From: Nocardiopsis sp. FIRDI 009
GTDB lineage: Bacteria > Actinomycetota > Actinomycetes > Streptosporangiales > Streptosporangiaceae
Assembly (NCBI RefSeq): GCF_003386285.1
Contig: NZ_QPNC01000022.1
Span: forward strand, 1-39,703
DNA: 39,703 nucleotides
Reading direction: 5' to 3'
The position numbers were made by a program, and so were the translations under genes. Positions 32,856 through 39,703 of the stretch are shown in pieces (the first letter of the stretch is position 1; every line of letters starts with the position of its first letter). The notes under the pieces were generated by a model. The model was not told where the DNA came from, made no database searches, and worked only from the letters and a program-made list of their open reading frames with translations.

Positions 32856-34517
32856 TCAACCCCCCACCCCCACACCCCGCGCCGACCGCCCCCCAGCCAC
32901 CCTCACACGAGCTTCGTCCACCAGCGCCCGCGCCCGCGACTCCACACCCCTGACCCGCCCGACGTCACCACCACGCGACCACACCTCCCCCTCGGCCTCG
33001 GCCTGCACCCGCCACAGATCCACCAACGCCCCCGCCAACCGGTACCGGTCCCCCACACCACCACCGGACTCCACCCGCGCGCACGCACGCTCGCACACCG
33101 CCAACGCCGCCTCCACCCGCGCCGGACCCCGCCGATTGAGCACCACCACACACACCACAGCACCCACCACGGCCCCCAACACCGTGGCCCAGAACCGCTC
33201 CACCACCATCCCGTCCGTGGCCGCCCCCGGCTGGGTCAGACTCGACAACGCCAACGTCAACGGCGTCACCAACACGACCGCGTACGCGTAGTGGGTCATC
33301 ACCACCAACTCCACCCCCACCTGACAGACCACGATCAACACCACCGTGCTCCACACCGTGTGATCGACCGCGAACACCACCGCCGCCACCACGATCCCCG
33401 CCACCGTGCCCGTGGCACGCTGCACCGTCCGACGCCAGGTCGAGGACGCGTTCGTGGCCTGCAGCACCGACGCCGCCGACACCACCGCCCAGTACCAGTG
33501 CTCCACCCCCAACACCGGCGCCAACGCCCCCGCCACCGCGGCGGCCACCAGCACCCGCGCCACCGACACCGGCACCGCCGAAGGCCACCGCCACGCCCGA
33601 CCGAGCCGCGCACCCCACCCCGGCGCACCCGGCCAGGCCCCGCGCACCCGCTCCGCGTGGGCGGCCAACACCGCCCGCTCCCCCTGACCCACCCCCACCT
33701 CGGGCACCCGGCGGCGACGGCACCGCCGCGCCAACCCGGTCAACTCCGCGGCCGTGCGCGCGTCAACCGCCCGGTCCCCCGACCCCGCCAACGCCAGGTC
33801 CGCGCGCGCCGTCAACACCTCCAGCTCACCCACCGCCACACGCCGGCGCGGCGCGGACACCACCGACTCCCAGGCCCCGCACACCGCCGCCTCGGCGTCC
33901 CGGCGCCGCTCCAGGGACGGATCCCGCAGCTGGTGGGCCACCGCCACCAGGGCACGCGCCACCACCAACCGCTCCGGGGCGCTCGGATGCACCAGCACCC
34001 CCGCCGACGCCACCACCCAGCACAGGGCGGCCGCCGTCGCGGTCGCGGCCACCTGCACCGGTATCGCGTCCATGCTCTGGGGGGTGTAGGAGCTCACCCC
34101 CGCCGCGAACACGAACATCATCCCGCCCGGCGGACCGAAGCCCCAGGCGTCGGAGACGAACTTGACCGCCGCGGCCACCACCGCCACCACCAGCACCGGC
34201 ACCCACGCCCCACCGACCAGGGCCCTGGTCAGCGACCCCACCAGGACCGACACCGTCAACGTGGCACCCACCAGCGCCAGAACCCGGCGGCGCCGGGCGT
34301 AGGCGTCATCGCGCGCGTACAGGGCCGTGAAGCACCCCAGTGCCGCGTACGGGGCCAGGTCCAGGCGGCCGACCCCCACCAGCGCCACCAGGGGCACGGC
34401 CACGCACAACCCGGCGCGCACCGCCGTCACCGCGACGTTGCCGATCACGCGTCGGGGCCGCGGAGCACCTCCCGGACCGAACAGGCGCGCCCACCGAACA
34501 GAACCAAAGTAATTCAC
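32856..34517 (-). CDS. FUSC (fusaric acid resistance-like) family membrane protein
   Basis: A 553-residue protein with two membrane halves. The N-terminal half has about five or six helices (AVTAVRAGLCVAVPLVALVGV, LALVGATLTVSVLVGSLTRALV and VPVLVVAVVAAAVKFVSDAWGF). A soluble middle region of about 130 Arg/Ala-rich residues follows. The C-terminal FUSC-like half contains HWYWAVVSAASVLQATN, the conserved WxxxxxRxxGTxxG-like stretch STWRRTVQRATGTVAGIVVA, and further helices to ATVLGAVVGAVVCVVVL. Related AaeB/YccS proteins export aromatic acids. The GTG at 34517 is preferred, with TAGTTT 7 nt upstream suggesting a leaderless message. It is divergent from a MarR gene, and an AT-rich operator-like patch lies at its start. 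Confidence 0.88.
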   Translation of the reverse strand: MNYFGSVRWARLFGPGGAPRPRRVIGNVAVTAVRAGLCVAVPLVALVGVGRLDLAPYAALGCFTALYARDDAYARRRRVLALVGATLTVSVLVGSLTRALVGGAWVPVLVVAVVAAAVKFVSDAWGFGPPGGMMFVFAAGVSSYTPQSMDAIPVQVAATATAAALCWVVASAGVLVHPSAPERLVVARALVAVAHQLRDPSLERRRDAEAAVCGAWESVVSAPRRRVAVGELEVLTARADLALAGSGDRAVDARTAAELTGLARRCRRRRVPEVGVGQGERAVLAAHAERVRGAWPGAPGWGARLGRAWRWPSAVPVSVARVLVAAAVAGALAPVLGVEHWYWAVVSAASVLQATNASSTWRRTVQRATGTVAGIVVAAVVFAVDHTVWSTVVLIVVCQVGVELVVMTHYAYAVVLVTPLTLALSSLTQPGAATDGMVVERFWATVLGAVVGAVVCVVVLNRRGPARVEAALAVCERACARVESGGGVGDRYRLAGALVDLWRVQAEAEGEVWSRGGDVGRVRGVESRARALVDEARVRVAGGRSARGVGVGG

Positions 34518-34532
34518 AAGTAAACTACTGTA
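34500..34532. promoter_or_regulatory. AT-rich MarR operator/promoter candidate
   Basis: Against very GC-rich surroundings this segment reads AAAGTAATTCACAAGTAAAC and ACTACTGTAG, with AAGTAA occurring twice (34507-34512 and 34518-34523). It covers the FUSC start codon and a reverse -10 TAGTTT (34524-34529). MarR proteins bind AT-rich dyads of this kind in divergent promoters, here probably repressing the FUSC-family gene and marR itself. Confidence 0.5.
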
Positions 34533-34598
34533 GGCTGGTGACCCACGGCACCCCCACCCGGGGGCACCCCCACCACCCACCGTCAGAAACAGCACACC

Positions 34599-35084
34599 AT
34601 GAGCGACGCCGTCGCCCGCTTCCGCGACGCCTGGGCCCACACCCGCCCCGACCTGGACCTGTCCAGCATGGAAACCCTGGGCCGCGTCCGCCGCCTGGCC
34701 TGCCTGCTGAACACCATCACCGACGACCACCTCACCGACAGCGACCTCACCCGCCCCGAATTCGAGGTCCTGTCCGCCCTGCGCCGCTCCCCCCAGGGCC
34801 TACGCCCCCGTCAACTCACCCGCGCCACCCTCTCCTCCGGCGCCGCCACCACCAAACGCCTCACCCGCCTGGAAAACGCCGGCCTCATCACCCGCACCCC
34901 CCTCCAACGCGACCGCCGCGAAGTCCAGGTCCAACTCACCCCCCAAGGCCGCGACCTCATCGACCGCCTCTACCCCACCCAACTCGACCGCGAAACCGCC
35001 CTCCTGGCCCCCCTGACCCACCACGAACGCACCCAACTCGCCGACCTCCTGCGCCGCGTCCTGACCCCCATCGACCCCGCCTGA
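34599..35084 (+). CDS. MarR-family transcriptional regulator
   Basis: A 161-residue winged-helix regulator. After an N-terminal dimerisation helix (RRLACLLNTITDDHLTDSDL, about residues 29-48) come FEVLSALRRSPQGLRPRQLT (about 53-72), the recognition region SSGAATTKRLTRLENAGLITRTPLQRDRREVQVQLTPQG in family order (about 78-116), with the wing containing DRRE, and a C-terminal helix THHERTQLADLLRRVL. No cysteine sensor is obvious, so a phenolic or aromatic ligand is possible. It is divergent from the FUSC-family transporter, matching the known pairing of MarR regulators with aromatic-acid or drug exporters. Confidence 0.92.
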   Translation: MSDAVARFRDAWAHTRPDLDLSSMETLGRVRRLACLLNTITDDHLTDSDLTRPEFEVLSALRRSPQGLRPRQLTRATLSSGAATTKRLTRLENAGLITRTPLQRDRREVQVQLTPQGRDLIDRLYPTQLDRETALLAPLTHHERTQLADLLRRVLTPIDPA

Positions 35085-35140
35085 ACCACACCCCCACAAA
35101 CCCCGTGCCCCACCACCCCGCAGATGGCATGATCCAACCC

Positions 35141-36079
35141 ATGTCCGTACGCGAACTCGTGGTCCTGGGCACCTCCAGCGCCGTCCCCACCCGCAACCGC
35201 AACCACAACGGCTACTTCCTGCGCTGGGACAACCACGGCATCCTCCTCGACCCCGGCGAAGGCACCCAACGCCAGATGCGCCTGGCCAAACTCGCCGCCA
35301 CCGACATCACCCGCATCCTGGTCACCCACTTCCACGGCGACCACTGCCTCGGCCTCCCCGGCATCATCCAACGCCTGGCCCGCGACCGCGTCCCCCACCC
35401 CGTCCGCGTCGCCTACCCCGCCGACGGCGAACCCTACTGGCGCCGCCTACGCCACGCCTCCGTCTTCCACGACACCAGCGTCATCATCAGCCAACCCCTC
35501 ACCCCCGACACCCCCCACATCCCCGGAGACAAGGACCTGCACATCACCACCCTGCCCCTGAACCACTCCATCCCCTGCCACGGCTACCGCATCGCCGAAC
35601 CCGACGGCTGGCGCATGCTCCCCGACCGCCTCCGCCACCACGGCATCCACGGCCCCCACATCGGCCAACTCCAACGCCAAGGCACCCTGACCACCGACGA
35701 CGGACGCACCATCACCCTCGCCGACTGCGCCACCCCCCGCCCCGGACAGGTGTTCGCCTTCGTCATGGACACCGGCGAATGCGACAACGCCATCGAACTC
35801 GCCCGCGGCGCCGACATGCTCGTCACCGAGGCCACCTTCCTCGACAGCGAAACCGAACTCGCCCGCTCCTACCAACACCTCACCGCCCGCCAGGCCGGAC
35901 GCATCGCCGCCCAAGCCCAGGTACGCACCCTCGTCCTGACCCACCTGTCCGAACGCTACGACGCCACCGACGAACCCCACTTCGTCGCCCAAGCCGCACA
36001 GGAGTTCGACGGCCCCATCGTGCTGGCCGCCGACCTCGAACGCGTCCCCGTCCCACCCCGCCCCGCCACACCCCACTGA
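35141..36079 (+). CDS. rnz: ribonuclease Z (tRNA 3' processing endonuclease)
   Basis: A 312-residue metallo-beta-lactamase-fold nuclease. Near the N-terminus it reads VRELVVLGTSSAVPTRNRNHNGYFLRWDNHGILLDPGEGTQRQM in pieces, the usual tRNase Z start. The zinc motif is LVTHFHGDHCLGLPG (about residues 61-75, HxHxDH present). Further ligands are in LNHSIPCHGYRI (about 143-154), FVMDTGECDNAI (about 207-218), and the final HLSERY (about 267) typical of RNase Z. Length matches the short bacterial form. It removes 3' trailers of tRNA precursors. CATGAT (35128-35133) lies 7 nt before ATG 35141, suggesting a leaderless transcript and favouring this start over ATG 35129. Confidence 0.92.
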   Translation: MSVRELVVLGTSSAVPTRNRNHNGYFLRWDNHGILLDPGEGTQRQMRLAKLAATDITRILVTHFHGDHCLGLPGIIQRLARDRVPHPVRVAYPADGEPYWRRLRHASVFHDTSVIISQPLTPDTPHIPGDKDLHITTLPLNHSIPCHGYRIAEPDGWRMLPDRLRHHGIHGPHIGQLQRQGTLTTDDGRTITLADCATPRPGQVFAFVMDTGECDNAIELARGADMLVTEATFLDSETELARSYQHLTARQAGRIAAQAQVRTLVLTHLSERYDATDEPHFVAQAAQEFDGPIVLAADLERVPVPPRPATPH

Positions 36080-36093
36080 CCCCACCCACCACA

Positions 36094-36124
36094 CACAAAA
36101 AAAGGGGGTGAGACACCCCCCTTT
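36094..36124. terminator. bidirectional terminator between rnz and the oxidase-like gene
   Basis: A run of seven or more A (36097-36103) is followed by GGGGGTG (36104-36110), a three-nt AGA loop, CACCCCC (36114-36120), then CTTT. In the reverse direction the hairpin is followed by a clean T-run, one of the few classical intrinsic terminators in this window. It serves the reverse-strand gene at 36129 poorly placed for forward genes' start but directly after both convergent stops. Confidence 0.75.
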
Positions 36125-36128
36125 CACC

Positions 36129-36536
36129 TCACCCCCACACCGGCCGCACGCTACCCAACACCCGATCCACCGCGATCTCGATCACCACCCGATTCGGGTT
36201 CTGCCGCGGCCGCCGATACCGCTCCTCATACCGGCGCTCCGCCTCAGCCACCGCCCCCGGATCCCGCGACACCCGCGCCACACCCTCCAACGTCGACCAC
36301 CGACGCCCCTCCACCTGGCTCACCGCCACCCGCGTCCCCGCCCGCGCCGCCAGATTCCGCGCCTTGTAACTCGCACCATCGCAGATCACCCGCGCCACCC
36401 GCCGCTCCGCGTCCAACGTCACCCCCACCGGCACCTGGTGGATACTCCCGTCCGGACGCGGACTGGCCAACATGCACAACCGCCGCTCACTCCAGAACAC
36501 GACGAACTCGTCCTCGGCCAGCACCGACCCACTCAC
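36129..36536 (-). CDS. pyridoxamine 5'-phosphate oxidase-like (split beta-barrel) protein
   Basis: A 135-residue protein of the PPOX/FDOR fold: ERRLCMLASPRPDGSIHQVPVGVTLD (about residues 17-42, with the DGS-HxxPV motif), VARVICDGASYKARNLAARAG (about 47-67, the SxKxxNL motif that contacts the flavin phosphate), RVAVSQVEGRRWSTLEGVARV (about 69-89) and EERYRRPRQNPNRVVIEIAVDRVLG. This pattern fits the F420-dependent or FMN-binding group common in actinomycetes. The GTG at 36536 is chosen; a TTG 4 codons upstream is less likely. It is convergent with rnz and divergent from the proline iminopeptidase gene. Confidence 0.88.
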   Translation of the reverse strand: MSGSVLAEDEFVVFWSERRLCMLASPRPDGSIHQVPVGVTLDAERRVARVICDGASYKARNLAARAGTRVAVSQVEGRRWSTLEGVARVSRDPGAVAEAERRYEERYRRPRQNPNRVVIEIAVDRVLGSVRPVWG

Positions 36537-36612
36537 AAGGCACCCCAATCACCGTCGAAAACCCCAGCATCCCACCCCCTAGACTCCACACACCCCACCA
36601 CAAGGAGTCACC

Positions 36613-37578
36613 ATGACCACACCCACCCCCCACGCCCACGGCATGCTCGACGTCGGCCAAGGACACCACCTCCACTGGCAGGCCCACGGCAACCCCCACG
36701 GCACCCCCGCCCTCGTCCTCCACGGCGGACCCGGCTCCGGCTGCCACCCCGGCTGGACCGACTTCTTCGACACCACCCACTACCGCGTCATCCTCCTCGA
36801 CCAACGCGGCACCGGCCACAGCACCCCACCCGCCCACGACCCCACCACCGACCTGACCACCAACACCACCCCCCACCTCATCAACGACATCGAAACCCTA
36901 CGCACCCACCTGGGCATCAACACCTGGCTCGTCCTGGGCGGCTCCTGGGGCTCCACCCTGGCCCTGGCCTACACCCAAACCCACCCCACCCGCGTCCACG
37001 CCCTGGTCCTGGTCGCCGTCACCACCACCACCGCCCGCGAAGTCCACTGGATCACCCACGACATGGGCCGCGTCTTCCCCGAGGAATGAGACCGCTTCCG
37101 CCACGCCGCCGGACCCCACGCCAACCCCCACGACCTGGCCACCGCCTACGCCCGCCTCCTGGCCGACCCCGACCCGCGCGTACGCCACGACGCCGCCCGC
37201 GCCTGGTGCCGGTGGGAGGACGTCCACATCTCCACCGTCCCCGAAGCCCGCCCCAACCCCCGCTACAACGACCCCGACTTCCGCATGACCTTCGCCCGCC
37301 TGGTCACCCACTACTGGAGCAACGCCGCCTTCCTGCCCGAGGGACACCTCCTCGACCACGCCCACACCCTCAACGGCATCCCCGGCCACATGATCCACGG
37401 CCGCCTCGACATCAGCGGCCCCGCCGACATCCCCGTCCGCCTCGCCCAGCACTGGACCGACGCCGAACTGACCATCCTCTCCGGCGCCGGCCACGGGCGC
37501 GGCCAAACCCAGGGCGAACCCACCATGCTCCAAGCCGCCCGCGCCGCCACCGACCGCCTTGCCCGCACCCCCGGGTAA
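36613..37578 (+). pseudogene. pip: proline iminopeptidase interrupted by an in-frame TGA
   Basis: An alpha/beta-hydrolase of the prolyl aminopeptidase family in a single reading frame of about 321 codons broken once by TGA at 37087-37089. Before it are GHHLHWQAHGNPHGTPALVL, the oxyanion loop HGGPGSGCHPGWTDFFD (about residues 35-51), LLDQRGTGHSTP, and the nucleophile elbow LGGSWGSTLALAYT (about 112-125). The sequence ...DMGRVFPEE then TGA then DRFRHAAGPHA matches family members with FPEEWxRF, so TGA replaces a Trp codon (TGG). After it come RAWCRWEDVHIS, the catalytic Asp region GRLDISGP and the His region SGAGHGRGQ. The truncated 158-residue product lacks Asp and His. Apart from the TGA the gene looks undecayed. 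AAGGAG precedes the ATG. Confidence 0.85.
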
Positions 37579-37601
37579 CGGAAACCACCACCCCCACACC
37601 C

Positions 37602-37631
37602 AACGGGCGCCCACCGACGTGGGCGCCCGTT
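37602..37631 (+). terminator. terminator of the proline iminopeptidase gene
   Basis: AACGGGCGCCCAC (37602-37614) and GTGGGCGCCCGTT (37619-37631) form a perfect 13-bp stem with a CGAC loop, ending in TT, 24 bp after the stop. Confidence 0.8.
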
Positions 37632-37704
37632 CCCCATCCCCGACCACCCTCACCCATCAGCCACAATGGCCACACACCAACCCCGTACACGAAAGACCCG
37701 CCCC

Positions 37705-38697
37705 GTGCCCACACCCCTGCCCAAAGCCGAACTCCACCTGCACATCGAAGGCACCCTGGAGCCCGAACTCGCCTTCACCCTGGCCGAACGCAACGACATC
37801 ACCCTGCCCCACCCCACCATCGACGCCCTACGCGCCGCCTACTCCTTCACCGACCTGCAGTCCTTCCTGAACCTGTACTACGAGCTCATGGCGGTCCTGC
37901 GCACCGAAGCCGACTTCACCGACCTGGCCGAGGCCTACCTGACCCGCGCCGCCGCCCAGGGCGTCCGCCACGCCGAGATCTTCTTCGACCCCCAGGCCCA
38001 CACCAGCCGCGGCGTCAGCCTCGACACCGTCGTCAACGGACTGGGCGCCGCCCTGGACACCAGCCTGGAGCGCCACGGCATCAGCACCCACCTCATCCTG
38101 TGCTTCCTGCGCGACCGCCCCGCCACCGAAGCCCTGGCCACCCTCCACGCCGCCCGCCCCCACCTGCACCGCATCAGTACCGTGGGCCTGGACTCGGCCG
38201 AACTCGGCCACCCGCCCGAGAAGTTCACCCACGTCTTCGACACCGCCCGCGCCCTGGGGCTGCGCTGCGTCGCCCACGCCGGTGAGGAGGGCCCCGCCTC
38301 CTACATCTGGCAGGCCCTCAACCTGCTCAAGGTCGAGCGCGTCGACCACGGCATCCGCTGCCTGGAGGACCCCGAGCTGACCGCCCACCTGGCCGCCACC
38401 CAAACCCCCCTGACCGTGTGCCCCCTGTCCAACGTGCGCCTACGCGCCGTCAACACCCTGGCCGACCACCCCCTGCCCGCCCTCATGGACGCCGGCCTGC
38501 TGGTCACCGTCAACTCCGACGACCCCGCCTACTTCGGCGGCTACGTCCACGACAACTACGAGGCCCTGCGCCACCGCCTCGGCCTCGACGAGACCACCCT
38601 GCGCCAACTGGCCCGCAACTCCTTCACCGCCGCCTTCCTGGACCCCCGGCGCCGCGACGAACTCATCGCCCAACTCGACGCCCACCCCACCCCCTGA
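37705..38697 (+). CDS. add: adenosine deaminase family protein, adenine deaminase-like branch
   Basis: A 330-residue amidohydrolase. The zinc motif is LPKAELHLHIEGTLEPELAF (about residues 5-24); the HIEGTLEPE form, rather than HLDGALRP, is seen in the adenine deaminase branch. Then follow EIFFDPQAHTSRG (about 91), GLDSAELGHPPEKF (about 161-174), CVAHAGEEGPASYIWQAL (about 190-207, catalytic His and Glu), VDHGIRCLED, LTVCPLSNVRL and VTVNSDDPAYFGGYV (about 267-281, zinc Asp). All catalytic residues are visible. It deaminates adenine or adenosine in purine salvage. The GTG at 37705, after GAAAGACCCGCCCC, starts where family homology begins; an in-frame ATG 13 codons upstream is the alternative. 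Confidence 0.9.
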   Translation: MPTPLPKAELHLHIEGTLEPELAFTLAERNDITLPHPTIDALRAAYSFTDLQSFLNLYYELMAVLRTEADFTDLAEAYLTRAAAQGVRHAEIFFDPQAHTSRGVSLDTVVNGLGAALDTSLERHGISTHLILCFLRDRPATEALATLHAARPHLHRISTVGLDSAELGHPPEKFTHVFDTARALGLRCVAHAGEEGPASYIWQALNLLKVERVDHGIRCLEDPELTAHLAATQTPLTVCPLSNVRLRAVNTLADHPLPALMDAGLLVTVNSDDPAYFGGYVHDNYEALRHRLGLDETTLRQLARNSFTAAFLDPRRRDELIAQLDAHPTP

Positions 38698-38714
38698 CCC
38701 ACCCGACACACGAA

Positions 38715-38745
38715 CGGGCCCGAGGGCGGTGCGGCCCCGGGCCCG
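38715..38745 (+). terminator. hairpin after the deaminase gene
   Basis: CGGGCCC (38715-38721) and GGGCCCG (38739-38745) with a 17-nt GC-rich loop, 17 bp after the stop. Plausible terminator of moderate strength. Confidence 0.45.
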
Positions 38746-38779
38746 ACCACCACACCTGCACGCCGCCCAGAATGAACCC

Positions 38780-39150
38780 CGACCGCGACCGCGCCAACTC
38801 CACCACCTCACGCGGCGCGCTCCGCAGCGAACCCGCCTCGAACGGCGACGCCGGATCGTACTCGACAGCCAACTGCACCAACTCCGCACCGCGCCGGCCC
38901 GCCAACATCAACCCCATGTCGAGCCCCGCACTCACCCCCGCCGAGGCCACCACGAACACCCCCGCGCACACCGACGCCGTACGTCGCGCCCGCGCCGACA
39001 CCCGCCCGACCGCCCCCACACCGGAGGAAGTCGTGACCGCACCACCACCCAAGGACGCCACACGCACCCGGTAGTCCACCCCAGGCGCCCCCGCGAACAC
39101 CTCCAACGGACCCGTCACGCCCAGACTCCGCACAACGCCGAAGACGACGA
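38780..39150 (-). pseudogene. DJ-1/PfpI domain protein with internal deletion
   Basis: On the reverse strand the frame reads VIVVFGVVRSLGVTGPLEVF and DYRVRVASLGGGAVTTSSGV, the N-terminus of a DJ-1/PfpI (GlxA-like) domain, with GV replacing the usual DGV/LDV. ARRTASVCAGVFVVASAG follows, the Cys-elbow region, but then the frame jumps directly to VSAGLDMGLMLAGRRGAELV and QLAVEYDPASPFEAGS, PREVVELARS, the family C-terminus. About 50 residues between (the TTHW and active-site strands) are missing although the frame is kept. No start codon is available (a TGA lies just before GGLVIVVF) and the natural stop is lost, so the frame runs into the deaminase gene. It is a relic. Confidence 0.65.
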
Positions 39151-39385
39151 TGACCAGACCACCTCACGTCGCATGGCCCCATCTCGGCCACCAAGCGCAC
39201 ACCCCACCCTTCCCGCCACCACCCCACCAGCCCCAACACCCCGGCCCCACCGCCACCACCCACCCCACCCGCACCGCATACCCTCGACACACCACCCCGA
39301 CCGAGGACGCGAGCACCCCCACAGAACTCTCACCCACCCGCGACGATCCCACCCACCAGACGACCACCCACACGAACGGACACCC

Positions 39386-39703
39386 GTGAAGCTCTCCCAC
39401 CGCGGCAAGCTGCACGCCAGCCCCGCCCCCACCCCACCCACCCGGCCACCCCTCATCGAGCTCCACAACGTGTCCCTCATCCACGACCGCACCCCCCTGA
39501 TCACCCACCTCGACCTGACCGTCCACCCCGGCGAACACGTCGCCCTCATCGGCCTGTCCCCCACCGCCACCACCGCCCTGACCCACCTGCTCACCGGCCA
39601 CACCACCCCCACCCACGGCCACATCACCACCCACACCACCGCCCACCTGACCACCGAACCCCACCCCACCCACCCCCCACTACTCATCCACACCGACCCC
39701 ACA
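39386..39703 (+). CDS. ABC-type protein with degenerate Walker A (partial, runs off the window)
   Basis: The first 106 codons of a gene continuing to the right. After a basic, Pro-rich lead (VKLSHRGKLHASPAP) comes an ABC ATPase N-terminal region: PLIELHNVSLIHDRTPLITHLDLTVHPGEHVALIGLS in family order. At the Walker A position the sequence is GLSPTATT, in which the invariant Gly-Lys is replaced by Ala-Thr, so this nucleotide-binding site should not hydrolyse ATP normally. The next stretch is strikingly rich in His and Thr (GHTTPTHGHITTHTTAHLTT). It could be the inactive half of a paired ABC protein. The GTG at 39386 is the only reasonable start; the ribosome site is weak. Completeness cannot be judged. 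Confidence 0.6.
   Translation, partial: MKLSHRGKLHASPAPTPPTRPPLIELHNVSLIHDRTPLITHLDLTVHPGEHVALIGLSPTATTALTHLLTGHTTPTHGHITTHTTAHLTTEPHPTHPPLLIHTDPT

Noticed and set aside
37087..37089. Selenocysteine at the TGA of the iminopeptidase gene
   Set aside because: The aligned residue in the family is Trp and the site is not catalytic; no bacterial SECIS-like hairpin is obvious immediately downstream.
39150..39389. 79-residue forward open frame before the last ABC gene
   Set aside because: Pro/Thr/His-rich composition mirrors the CCACCC-rich DNA; no ribosome site and no family resemblance.

Overview
The window is high-GC DNA (roughly 70% and above by eye) with a strong preference for C or G at third codon positions. 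Many genes appear leaderless, with a TANNNT -10 box 6 to 8 nt before the start codon. Gene content (an SMP-domain protein, a GntR/MocR regulator, a tandem-HTH MerR regulator, GlxA-type regulators, a MetS-family transporter subunit, DUF2784, a Mut7-C protein) fits a filamentous actinomycete, most likely Nocardiopsis or a relative in Streptosporangiales. That placement is inference. I see no rRNA, tRNA or CRISPR array.

Region 1 (1-2650) looks accessory and has a less extreme base composition. It holds a secreted protein of unknown function, a VanZ-like membrane protein convergent with it across a 16-bp perfect hairpin, and a serine recombinase with a repeat-rich candidate res site upstream. A small SMP-domain protein follows. 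Region 2 (2650-27810) is densely coding. It is made mostly of small regulator-plus-effector modules: an ABC exporter behind a MerR-type 19-bp-spacer promoter; AraC with an intradiol dioxygenase; MocR divergent from a LysE exporter; XRE-cupin divergent from a PAT-like acetyltransferase; an EamA permease; a short threonyl-tRNA synthetase behind a Thr-rich leader peptide and terminator; a tandem-HTH MerR divergent from an erythromycin-esterase homologue; pirin; a MetP/MetS-like sodium symporter pair; a histidine phosphatase; MOSC; an NmrA-like reductase; DUF1348; a GlxA regulator; Mut7-C; LysR; a short AraC; a UvrA lacking some of the usual length; and a thioredoxin-reductase-like flavoprotein.

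Region 3 (27810-32855) is a decayed island. It contains a small double-Cys protein broken by an in-frame TGA and preceded by a palindrome resembling a metal-sensor operator, a lipoprotein fragment, a methyltransferase C-terminal relic, and a frameshifted DUF4158 (Tn3-family transposase N-terminal) relic with a Tn3-like terminal repeat. A frameshifted thioesterase and the C-terminus of a TetR regulator follow. Only a small secreted protein (29929-30264) and a PrmC-like methyltransferase (30657-31427) look intact.

Region 4 (32856-39703) returns to dense coding: a FUSC-family membrane protein divergent from a MarR regulator, RNase Z, a pyridoxamine-oxidase-like protein, a proline iminopeptidase broken by a TGA at an expected Trp codon, an adenosine/adenine deaminase, a DJ-1/PfpI remnant with an internal deletion, and the start of an ABC protein with a degenerate Walker A that runs off the end.

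The most interesting signals are the thrS attenuator in front of an editing-less ThrRS, the two MerR-type regulatory sites (2835-2865 and 13952-13969), the TGA-interrupted genes, the res-like site and Tn3 remnants, and the unusual concentration of export, modification and target-substitution genes that together resemble a self-protection repertoire.
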